Part shown: positions 47,239-53,803 of the stretch, one piece after another | Layout of the letters: each line of letters begins with the position of its first letter | Position numbering within the stretch: the stretch's first letter is position 1 | Source of the DNA: Cyanobium sp. C1_MAG_00004 | GTDB taxonomy: Bacteria > Cyanobacteriota > Cyanobacteriia > PCC-6307 > Cyanobiaceae | Assembly: GCA_027486935.1 (NCBI GenBank) | Contig: JAIXOF010000052.1 | Location: forward strand, 1-64,000 | DNA: 64,000 bases | Direction: 5' to 3' | Position numbers and translations under genes: made by a program | Notes under the pieces: model-generated | The model's database searches: none | Seen by the model: only the letters and a program-made list of their open reading frames with translations | What the model was told of the DNA's origin: nothing

Positions 47239-48127
47239 AACCAGATGCGGGCGTCGCCAGAACCGAGGCCGAACGGACGTAGGGATTGAGCAACTGCACG
47301 TCATGGCGTCCACGCGCCAGGACGGCCAACCGCTGTTGCATTGCAACGACCAGTTCACGGGTGCGGACATGGTCCGCATAGTCGCGGCGAACCATCAGCA
47401 CATCCCCGACCTGCAGTGGCAGCTTCAGTGGCAGAACAACCCAGTCAGGACCGTAGAGCCCCAAGCTCAGGGGCGTGGCGATGCCCACCAGCAGATCTTC
47501 AATGGCTGGATCAGGGCGTCGCTGAGTCGCCGCCCCGCCCAAGCCCAGCTTGGTCAGCATGGCCTGAAACATCGGAAAGGCGTGGGCCGGCAGCGGCAAC
47601 AGCGGGTAGGCGCTGACGTCGCTGTAGCGCAGCGCAGACACGCTGAGCAGGGGGTGCCCCACTTTCACCACCAGGTGTGACGGCATCGTGCACAACGGCA
47701 GGGCACACAGCTCGGGATCGATGGGTTGATCCGGCGAGGAGCACAACCAGGCATCCAGAATGCGGTTCTTGAGCAGGGTCAATGGCTGCTCGTAGTCCAG
47801 GTAATTAAGATTGCCCACCCCCCAGAGCTGCAGAGCCAGATCGGCACAACGGTCGGCCAACCAGTGCTGGGCATCCAGACGCAACGTGCGCTGACACGAC
47901 CACCGATAGGACTGGTGAACCCGCCGCTCGGCGTTCAGCAACGTGTCATCACCGCTGACATGCCACTCGGCTGACTGCTTGAAAAACGTGACAGCAAACA
48001 GGTCCTGGCACGCTCTGGCATGGCGACTGATCGTGGACTGATTGCAGCGCAGCACCTCTGCAGCCCTTGCACCGGTTCTTAACCAGAACAGGTGATCCAA
48101 GGCGGCGAGGCATTCAACCGAAACCAC
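47195..48127 (-). CDS. LysR-like transcriptional regulator, copy 1
   Basis: 310 residues. N-terminal winged helix with an HTH in GARAAEVLRCNQSTISRHARAC (about 18-40), then a substrate-binding-like domain (TLLKNRILDAWLCSSPDQP, LPLCTMPSHLVVKVGHPLL). The protein is paralogous to the next gene along most of its length. The start is GTG 48127; the short spacer to copy 2 (about 88 nt) has an AATTATTCA-rich, AT-richer stretch that could hold its promoter. Effector and targets are unknown. Confidence 0.72.
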   Translation of the reverse strand: MVSVECLAALDHLFWLRTGARAAEVLRCNQSTISRHARACQDLFAVTFFKQSAEWHVSGDDTLLNAERRVHQSYRWSCQRTLRLDAQHWLADRCADLALQLWGVGNLNYLDYEQPLTLLKNRILDAWLCSSPDQPIDPELCALPLCTMPSHLVVKVGHPLLSVSALRYSDVSAYPLLPLPAHAFPMFQAMLTKLGLGGAATQRRPDPAIEDLLVGIATPLSLGLYGPDWVVLPLKLPLQVGDVLMVRRDYADHVRTRELVVAMQQRLAVLARGRHDVQLLNPYVRSASVLATPASGFKGPAVGIASAVPG

Positions 48128-48215
48128 AAACAGCCAACTACACCCGTCCTGAATTATTCACGAAGGCCACCATTCGAGACAAGCGAGCGCAGAACGCCTG
48201 AAGAAATCTTGCGCA

Positions 48216-49133
48216 TTATTCACTTTTTGCATGATCTCCGCAGGCAGGCCTGGGCTCTGCAAGGGACACCGGAACGATCTCCCCGTTCATTCGCGCCAGT
48301 CGAGCGACCCTCGCCCGCAGATGATCCAGCAGTTGCTGCAGGCGGGGACTGGCGCCAAGGGCCCGGCGGAACACCAGCGCATCGCCCGAGGCAAAGGGAA
48401 GCTGCAGCGGCAGTCGGCACAGCGCGCCGCCACTGATCTGCATGCTCAGGGGCGTGCCATAGCCAACGACAAGCTCCACCTCTGCCTTCCCCTCCCAGAG
48501 GTCGCGGCGGTACCGGGTCATGCGAACGCCGTCATTCCACAGGCCGATCGCCTGAAGTGCCTGTTCAACCAGCGGATAGGAACCCGTGGGTAAAGCCAGG
48601 GTTGGAAATTGGGCGATGTCGTCGTAGGTGAGGCTCTGCCGCTCCAGCAGAGGATGCCCCGCTGCACAGGTGAAGAAGACCGGCATCCGTGACAGCGGGA
48701 CCGCCGTCAGATCCGGTTGATCGGCGGTCGGCAGATCGGGCAGTCCGGCGAGCCAGGCGTCGACGACCCCGTCCTGCAGCAACTGAAAGTTGCGACGGAC
48801 GCCGACGATGTTGGAACGCCCCAGCAACCAGCCCGGCGGCAGGGTGTTGCACAGGGTTGGCGCGCTCCAGTAGGTGGCCTCAAGCCGCAATGGACGGCGC
48901 CAGGCCAGGCGGGCCTGCTGGTGCACGTCGCGCTCGAGTTGCAGCAACGTCTGATCTCCGATCAGATCCAGCTCGCCGTTCTGACGCTCGAGCTGCAGAC
49001 CAAAGGTCTTCAGCACCTTGCGGCAGCTGCGACTGACCGTGGCTTGACTGATGTCATAGCGCCTGGCCACCTCCTCGCCCGCGCCAAGCCACTGCAGCCC
49101 ATCGAGGGCCGTCAACTGGTCGAGCTCAACCAT
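48216..49133 (-). CDS. LysR-like transcriptional regulator, copy 2
   Basis: 305 residues. HTH in GAGEEVARRYDISQATVSRSCRK (about 15-37), followed by a substrate-binding-like domain: LLQDGVVDAWLAGLPDLPT, VPLSRMPVFFTCAAGHPLLE, FPTLALPTGSYPLVEQ. The blocks line up one-to-one with copy 1 (DAWL, GHPLL, tyrosine-rich hinge). The ATG at 49133 lies inside the 3' end of the upstream serine hydrolase gene (8-nt overlap), so the two are translationally coupled. A start further upstream is possible but would be inside that gene. Confidence 0.75.
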   Translation of the reverse strand: MVELDQLTALDGLQWLGAGEEVARRYDISQATVSRSCRKVLKTFGLQLERQNGELDLIGDQTLLQLERDVHQQARLAWRRPLRLEATYWSAPTLCNTLPPGWLLGRSNIVGVRRNFQLLQDGVVDAWLAGLPDLPTADQPDLTAVPLSRMPVFFTCAAGHPLLERQSLTYDDIAQFPTLALPTGSYPLVEQALQAIGLWNDGVRMTRYRRDLWEGKAEVELVVGYGTPLSMQISGGALCRLPLQLPFASGDALVFRRALGASPRLQQLLDHLRARVARLARMNGEIVPVSLAEPRPACGDHAKSE

Positions 49134-50058
49134 CGCAACGAGCGGCCAGCAGATGGCGTGCGATCTCGGGCAGCAGTTCCCCATCACGGGCACAGGCAGC
49201 TCCCTCGGCAAAAACAACCAGCAGGGTCGGCGGCAGGTCCTCGCCCTCGATGTAAGCCGCATCGTGGCGCGCCTGGCTCATCCAACCCGCCTTGCTCCAG
49301 CACTGGGCATCGGCGGGCAAGCCGGCACCCAGAAAACCATCGACCTGGTTTTCGGGATCGGCGGCCCGCTGCTGGAGATCGAGGCTGCGATACAGCAACG
49401 GACGCATGCGGGCACAGGCCGGCGGCGACACCAGAGCCGAGGCGATCACGCCCTGCAGCAAGCGGGCCACGCCGTTCGCACTGAGCCGGTTGCGGTTGCC
49501 GTTATCGGCGCCATAGAACACCCGTTCACGGCCGTAGGGACCGTCATCCCAGGTCTTCTGGCAGGCGTTCCAACCGTCCAGTTCCGGCCAGGCCAGACCG
49601 GCAAGCCACTGGTTGACCAGCTGGCGCTGCTGGGTCCAGGTCTCCATCGCGGCAGGCGCGAGCTCAGGGCCACAGGTGGTGCCGCTGAGCCGATCCACCA
49701 CGTAGGCGGTGGCGTTGTTGCTGGAGTCCTGGATCATGGCCGCCAGGGCACGACGCAACTCCGGCGCGTCCTGCAGCAGGTCCTGCTGCAACCAGGCTTC
49801 GGCGGCAATCAGGTAAACGAGCTTGACGACGCTGGCCGGGTACCGCAATTGATCCCCCCGCCAGGTGGCGCCAGGGCAGGGCAAGGACCAGTAGGCCTCG
49901 GGGGCCAGCTGAGCCGCCCGATCGAGCTGAGACTGCGGGAAACGAACCCAGGTGATCGACAGCTGATCCGACAGGCCGGGGCGGCCGTCCTGCTCGAGGG
50001 CACGCACCAGATCCACCAGGCACTGGCCCATGGCCGGATCTGGGCTGTAGAACGCCAT
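49126..50058 (-). CDS. Class A beta-lactamase-fold serine hydrolase
   Basis: 310 residues. SxxK is PASVVK (Ser76, Lys79), the SxN equivalent is DSSNNAT, and KTG is replaced by KAG (WSKAGWMSQ). This fits the penicillin-recognising serine hydrolase superfamily, either a beta-lactamase-like enzyme or a DD-peptidase. No signal peptide is visible from ATG 50058, although an N-terminal extension to 50349 is open (antisense to the NlpC/P60 gene, so not favoured). Overlaps LysR-like copy 2; divergent from NlpC/P60 by 35 nt. Confidence 0.82.
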   Translation of the reverse strand: MAFYSPDPAMGQCLVDLVRALEQDGRPGLSDQLSITWVRFPQSQLDRAAQLAPEAYWSLPCPGATWRGDQLRYPASVVKLVYLIAAEAWLQQDLLQDAPELRRALAAMIQDSSNNATAYVVDRLSGTTCGPELAPAAMETWTQQRQLVNQWLAGLAWPELDGWNACQKTWDDGPYGRERVFYGADNGNRNRLSANGVARLLQGVIASALVSPPACARMRPLLYRSLDLQQRAADPENQVDGFLGAGLPADAQCWSKAGWMSQARHDAAYIEGEDLPPTLLVVFAEGAACARDGELLPEIARHLLAARCDG

Positions 50059-50093
50059 CACTGCCGGCGGTTGTTGCGGTGAATTTAGGGAGC

Positions 50094-50819
50094 ATGGCGG
50101 CACCGGACCTGCTGCAGACCGGCACGATCTGGCGGTTGCTGACCGCCGTGAACGGCTACAGCCGCCCCCGGGGCGACGGTCTGGCCACCCAGGCCTGGGC
50201 TGGACGGCACCTGCGGGTGCTCGAGCCACCGTCCCCGGGAGCCGGTGGACGGCTGCGGGCACGCCTGCTCGAGGATGGCTACCCCTGCTGGCTGGAGCCG
50301 GCGGCGCTGCTAGGGGCAGCGGTGGCGGTTCCGGCGCCACAACCCGCACTGCTCAGTGGCGCAGCAATCCAACGGCGCCTGCCGGCGGTGCTGGCGTTTG
50401 CCGAAGCAGCCCGGCAGCAGGCCAATGCCTACCTGTGGGGCGGCAGCCTCGGCCCCGATTACGACTGCTCGGGGTTGGTGCAACGGGCCTTTGCCAACGC
50501 CGGGATCTGGATCCCCCGGGACGCCTATCTGCAGGAACGGTTCTGCCAGCCCGTCGCGGTGCGCCCTGGGGTCCTGCACGCCTTGCTGCCCGGGGACCTG
50601 ATCTTCTTTGGCACGCCCCAGCGCTGCACCCATGTGGGCCTGCACCTGGGCGGCGGGCGCTACCTGCACAGCTCGGGGCGTGAGCACGGCCGCGATGGCC
50701 TGGGGATCGACGATCTGGCGCCCCACAACCCCCACCCGGTGGCCCGGCACTACCGCAGCCAGCTGCGGGGCGCGGGCCGGGTGATGCGCTGCCATGACGG
50801 CAGCCCCTTGCCCGCCTAG
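50094..50819 (+). CDS. NlpC/P60 cysteine peptidase with SH3-like N-terminus
   Basis: 241 residues. About 90 N-terminal residues look like a bacterial SH3-like binding domain; the C-terminal NlpC/P60 domain has the catalytic Cys125 in GPDYDCSGLVQRAF and the His in RCTHVGLHLGGGRYLHSS. Enzymes of this class cleave D-Glu/mDAP bonds in wall peptides. No signal peptide is evident. It is followed 10 nt later by the glycosyltransferase, probably in one transcript. Confidence 0.9.
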   Translation: MAAPDLLQTGTIWRLLTAVNGYSRPRGDGLATQAWAGRHLRVLEPPSPGAGGRLRARLLEDGYPCWLEPAALLGAAVAVPAPQPALLSGAAIQRRLPAVLAFAEAARQQANAYLWGGSLGPDYDCSGLVQRAFANAGIWIPRDAYLQERFCQPVAVRPGVLHALLPGDLIFFGTPQRCTHVGLHLGGGRYLHSSGREHGRDGLGIDDLAPHNPHPVARHYRSQLRGAGRVMRCHDGSPLPA

Positions 50820-50829
50820 GGTCGCCGCC

Positions 50830-51792
50830 ATGCAAGCCGAGATCGCCCTTTCTGTCGTTGTGCCGCTGTTCAACGAGGCGGAGAGCCTGGCGTCACTGGT
50901 GCAACAGCTGCTGTCCGCCCTGCGGCCGCTCAACCTGCCTTTTGAACTGGTGCTGGTGGACGACGGCTCCCGCGACGGCACCTGCGAGGCGTTGCAGCGG
51001 CTTTCCGGCGAGATCCCAGAGCTGGTGGCCGTGCTGTTGCGGCGCAACTACGGACAGACCGCCGCCATGGCTGCTGGCTTTGATGCCAGCCGGGGGCAGG
51101 TGATCGTCACCCTGGATGGCGACCTGCAGAACGACCCTGCCGACATTCCCCTGCTGCTCAGCAAACTGGCCGAGGGCTACGACTTGGTCAGCGGCTGGCG
51201 CCACCAGCGCCAGGACTCACGGCTCAGCCGCCTGGTGCCCAGCCTGCTGGCCAACCGGCTGATCGCCCGTGTCACCGGCGTGGCTCTCAACGATTACGGC
51301 TGCTCCCTTAAGGCCTACCGGCGCGAGGTGGTGGAGGACATGAACCTCTACGGCGAACTGCACCGGTTTCTGCCGGCGCTGGCCTTCATCGAGGGCGCCC
51401 GCATCGCCGAGGTCAGGGTGCAGCATCACCGGCGCCGGTTCGGGCGCAGCCACTACGGCATTGACCGCACCTTCCGGGTGCTGATGGATCTGCTGACGGT
51501 CTGGTTCATGAAGCGCTTTCTGACCCGACCGATGCACGTGTTCGGGTTTGGGGGGCTGCTGGCCATGGCCGTCGGCGGCCTCATCGTGCTCTGGCTGATC
51601 GGTGAAAAGCTGCTGGGTGCCGACATCGGCGGCAGGCCGCTGCTGCTGATGGGGGTGCTCAGCCTGCTCACCGGGGTGCAGCTGTTCTGCTTCGGTCTAT
51701 TGGCCGAACTGCAGATGCGCACCTATCACGAAAGCCAAAACCGCCCCATCTACCGGGTGCGGCAAATCGTGGGATACAGCTCTGAGAGCTGA
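50830..51792 (+). CDS. Family 2 glycosyltransferase, DPM1/GtrB-like
   Basis: 320 residues. GT-A fold: LSVVVPLFNEAESLASL at the N-terminus, LVDDGSRDGTCEAL (metal DxD region), VTLDGDLQNDP and the C-terminal two membrane helices (FGGLLAMAVGGLIVLWLIG and GVLSLLTGVQLFCFGLLA). Such enzymes transfer a sugar to a polyprenyl phosphate. ATG 50830 is used; an ATG at 50794 would overlap the NlpC gene. Confidence 0.88.
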   Translation: MQAEIALSVVVPLFNEAESLASLVQQLLSALRPLNLPFELVLVDDGSRDGTCEALQRLSGEIPELVAVLLRRNYGQTAAMAAGFDASRGQVIVTLDGDLQNDPADIPLLLSKLAEGYDLVSGWRHQRQDSRLSRLVPSLLANRLIARVTGVALNDYGCSLKAYRREVVEDMNLYGELHRFLPALAFIEGARIAEVRVQHHRRRFGRSHYGIDRTFRVLMDLLTVWFMKRFLTRPMHVFGFGGLLAMAVGGLIVLWLIGEKLLGADIGGRPLLLMGVLSLLTGVQLFCFGLLAELQMRTYHESQNRPIYRVRQIVGYSSES

Positions 51793-51800
51793 GTGCCCAC

Positions 51801-52271
51801 CTAATCCCTTGGCGCCGCGTTGCGGGGCAACCGCCGACGGGCAGACGTCGATTGGCGACTACCGGCAGCAGCACTGGTGCGGTAGGGCTCGATCGCTGCA
51901 GCCGCCGCTCCCATCACCTTGAGGTCAGGATCACGCAAGGCACGCCGCAACAGGGGCAGCACCGAGCGATCTCTTGGGCCCGACAGCTGGGCCAAGGCCA
52001 GCAGTCGCTGGTCGGTGGGGCCATTGAGCTGGGCTCCCAGAGCCAGCAGTCGCTGCCGGCGGTTCAGCTGGATCAGGCCCCCACGGCTGGGAGCTGCGAC
52101 AGGCGTGCGCCCAAGGAGCGAGGCCTGAGCACGCGGCTGTACCACCAGGGTGAGCGGGTCCTCAGCCGCTGACGCGGAGCCAGCCCGGGCGGGCCACAGC
52201 GGCCGGCGTCGACTCAGCAGCCAGAGCAGGATCGCCAGGATCGAGGCGCTGATTGCAACAGGTGTCTGCAT
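51801..52271 (-). CDS. HEAT-repeat-like membrane-anchored protein
   Basis: 156 residues. One N-terminal membrane helix (VAISASILAILLWLL), then a linker and a helical region with HEAT-like pairs (QRLLALAQLSGPRDRSVLPLLRRALRDPDLKVMGAAAAAI). Arg/Ser-rich tail. Function unknown. Divergent from psaI across about 90 nt; converges with the glycosyltransferase 8 nt away. Confidence 0.65.
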   Translation of the reverse strand: MQTPVAISASILAILLWLLSRRRPLWPARAGSASAAEDPLTLVVQPRAQASLLGRTPVAAPSRGGLIQLNRRQRLLALGAQLNGPTDQRLLALAQLSGPRDRSVLPLLRRALRDPDLKVMGAAAAAIEPYRTSAAAGSRQSTSARRRLPRNAAPRD

Positions 52272-52326
52272 GGATTGAACTTTTATGTCGCCACCTGCAG
52301 GGCGGCAGGGACGCTCTGAATGAGCT

Positions 52327-52339
52327 CCGTACAGTACGG
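52327..52339. promoter_or_regulatory. Palindrome upstream of psaI
   Basis: CCGTAC-A-GTACGG, a perfect 6-bp inverted repeat with a single central base, 22 nt before the psaI ATG. It could be an operator or a small hairpin in the psaI leader. It is not a LexA box, whose spacing differs. Confidence 0.35.
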
Positions 52340-52361
52340 CTGATTCCTATTGGCCTGTGCC

Positions 52362-52478
52362 ATGACTGGAGATTTTGCGGCCGCCTGGATGCCTTCGGTG
52401 TTTATTCCCCTGGTGGGAATCCTCGGTCCTGCCGTGGCCATGGCCCTTCTGTTCAACGTGATTGAAGCTCGCGACTGA
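52362..52478 (+). CDS. psaI: Photosystem I subunit VIII, PsaI
   Basis: 38 residues, one membrane helix: [19 protein letters not shown], then [19 protein letters not shown]. Interacts with PsaL and helps form PSI trimers. psaL starts 35 nt downstream, so psaI-psaL is one unit, as in other cyanobacteria. Confidence 0.95.
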   Translation: MTGDFAAAWMPSVFIPLVGILGPAVAMALLFNVIEARD

Positions 52479-52513
52479 GCGACCGGTTTCGTTACAGCCA
52501 TTTCCCTGAACCC

Positions 52514-53005
52514 ATGACCGTCACACCCGTGGCCGACCCGACTGTCGGCAACCTGGCAACACCCGTCAACAGCAGCTACTTCACGCGTGCTTTCCTGAAC
52601 GCGCTGCCGGCCTACCGCCCCTCACTGTCCCCCAATCGCCGGGGTCTTGAGGTGGGCATGGCGCACGGCTTCTTCCTCTACGGCCCCTTCGCCATCACCG
52701 GTCCCCTGCGGGCAACCGAGTACGCCAGCACCGCGGGCCTGCTGGCCGCCATCGGCCTGGTCTCGATCCTGACCGTCTGCCTGTCGATCTACGGCACTGC
52801 GGGCACCGGCCCGAACGTGCAGCCCGCTGACGCCACAATCGACAACCCACCTGCCGACCTGTTCACCAAGGCAGGCTGGGCCGAGTTTGCCAGCGGCTTT
52901 TGGCTTGGTGGCTGCGGCGGTGCAGCCTTTGCCTGGTTCCTGGCCAGCACGGCTGTGGTGGCTCCGCTGGTGAAGATCGCCGGTGGCGTCTGGAGCGTTG
53001 GCTGA
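52514..53005 (+). CDS. psaL: Photosystem I subunit XI, PsaL
   Basis: Trimerisation subunit of PSI. 163 residues with conserved N-terminal [39 protein letters not shown], and three membrane helices, ending in [19 protein letters not shown]-type sequence. Followed by an inverted repeat and an intrinsic terminator. Confidence 0.97.
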   Translation: MTVTPVADPTVGNLATPVNSSYFTRAFLNALPAYRPSLSPNRRGLEVGMAHGFFLYGPFAITGPLRATEYASTAGLLAAIGLVSILTVCLSIYGTAGTGPNVQPADATIDNPPADLFTKAGWAEFASGFWLGGCGGAAFAWFLASTAVVAPLVKIAGGVWSVG

Positions 53006-53040
53006 ACGCTAACCGCTGAATGCGGCTCAACGAACCGCGC

Positions 53041-53080
53041 TGAACCTTGCAGGTTTCTTTGCTGATGCCTGCAAGGTTCA
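53041..53080 (+). repeat. 13-bp inverted repeat after psaL
   Basis: TGAACCTTGCAGG (53041-53053) and CCTGCAAGGTTCA (53068-53080) form a perfect 13-bp stem with a 14-nt loop. There is no T-run directly after it. It sits between the psaL stop and the terminator at 53093, so it may stabilise the 3' end of the psaIL mRNA. Confidence 0.9.
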
Positions 53081-53092
53081 CTTCACTTCAGA

Positions 53093-53120
53093 GCTCCGCC
53101 CTCAAGGCGGGGCTTTTTTA
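53093..53120 (+). terminator. Intrinsic terminator of psaI-psaL
   Basis: 8-bp stem GCTCCGCC/GGCGGGGC (one G-T pair) with loop CTCAA, followed by six T residues. Confidence 0.92.
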
Positions 53121-53178
53121 TTGGTCCCATGGGGCCCTTTACCAAGGCTTGTCCTGCCACCAGCGACCTGGTGAAGAA

Positions 53179-53226
53179 GGTTGAAGGACAGAAACGTTGA
53201 AGGACAGGAAGGTTGAAGGGCAGGAA
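53179..53226. repeat. Three tandem 16-mers
   Basis: Units GGTTGAAGGACAGAAA, CGTTGAAGGACAGGAA and GGTTGAAGGGCAGGAA at 53179-53194, 53195-53210, 53211-53226. The unit length is not a multiple of 3, which argues against a coding repeat. Confidence 0.9.
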
Positions 53227-53464
53227 GGCGAATGGGTCCTGAATGGCGTCGAGACAAAGTATCGACACACCCGCGGGCAGCACAACGACCGCCCCATGGC
53301 TTGCGATGGTTGGTTGTCCAGGCTCTGCGGCGCAGATCTCGATCGATCCGTCAATCAGCCGGACCGGATGCAGAACCACGCAGTCCCCTGGGACCCAGCA
53401 GGTGCGGTTGAGGAGAAGCAAACAAGCTCACACCCAGCTCGGTCAGATCATCGCCGGCTTGTCC

Positions 53465-53531
53465 ATCCAAGCCTGTTCATCCAAGCCTATTCATCACAAC
53501 CGGTCATCACATCTAGTCATCACAGCTGGCA
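53465..53531. repeat. Five degenerate tandem 13/14-mers
   Basis: Two 14-nt units CATCCAAGCCTGTT and CATCCAAGCCTATT (53465-53492), then three 13-nt units starting CATCACA (53493-53505, 53506-53518, 53519-53531). No spacers separate them, so this is not CRISPR. Confidence 0.85.
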
Positions 53532-53533
53532 CT

Positions 53534-53570
53534 CAAAAGCTGCTGTTCGAAAGCTGCTATTCAAAAGCCG
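53534..53570. repeat. Tandem 14-mer, two and a half copies
   Basis: TCAAAAGCTGCTGT, TCGAAAGCTGCTAT and a partial TCAAAAGCC. It begins 2 nt after the previous array, although its unit is unrelated. Confidence 0.8.
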
Positions 53571-53738
53571 GGCGCAGCCCAATCGCTTGACGCGAATCAC
53601 CCGTCATGGGGAGACCCTGTAAGGGTGTGAGTGGATCTGCCCACTTTGATGCTTCTGCGCTGGTGGCCAGGTCGCATGGCACCAACATGGCACCAAGGTT
53701 GCCCTTGGCCCGAAGTGGCGCCCACGCCTGTCAGGCAT

Positions 53739-53768
53739 GAAAAAACCCCGGCCTTAACGGCCGGGGTG
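53739..53768 (-). terminator. Intrinsic terminator of psaA-psaB
   Basis: 8-bp stem CCCCGGCC/GGCCGGGG at 53746-53753 and 53759-53766, loop TTAAC. On the minus strand it is followed by six T residues (A-run at 53740-53745). About 40 nt downstream of the psaB stop. Confidence 0.93.
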
Positions 53769-53803
53769 TTAGACGTCCCTCGAGCTTGGGAGTCAGCTGA
53801 GAA

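Larger units (their letters stand above)
53083..53421 (-). other. Unassigned open frame in the psaL-psaB spacer
   Basis: 112 codons from a TTG at 53421. Residues 1-60 look protein-like (WVPGDCVVLHPVRLIDGS, GAVVVLPAGVSILCLDA) but the rest reads through the 16-mer repeat and the psaL terminator. No family recognised. It may be a decayed gene remnant or chance. Confidence 0.2.
53121..53738. other. Repeat-rich spacer between psaL and psaB
   Basis: About 620 nt lying between the two PSI gene groups (psaIL and psaAB converge here). No supported gene. It contains three separate short tandem-repeat arrays (53179-53226, 53465-53531, 53534-53570) and a local duplication of ATGGCACCAA (near 53676-53697). 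Confidence 0.7.

Noticed and set aside
46754-48215. Integrative element at tRNA-Ser
   Set aside because: Accessory-looking genes lie next to the tRNA, but there is no integrase, no second copy of the tRNA 3' end, and no phage gene.
52327-52339. LexA box before psaI
   Set aside because: The half-sites GTAC are separated by one base, whereas LexA sites keep four between the AGTAC and GTACT halves.
53465-53570. CRISPR array
   Set aside because: Units are 13-14 nt, adjacent without spacers, and differ from one to the next; no cas genes.
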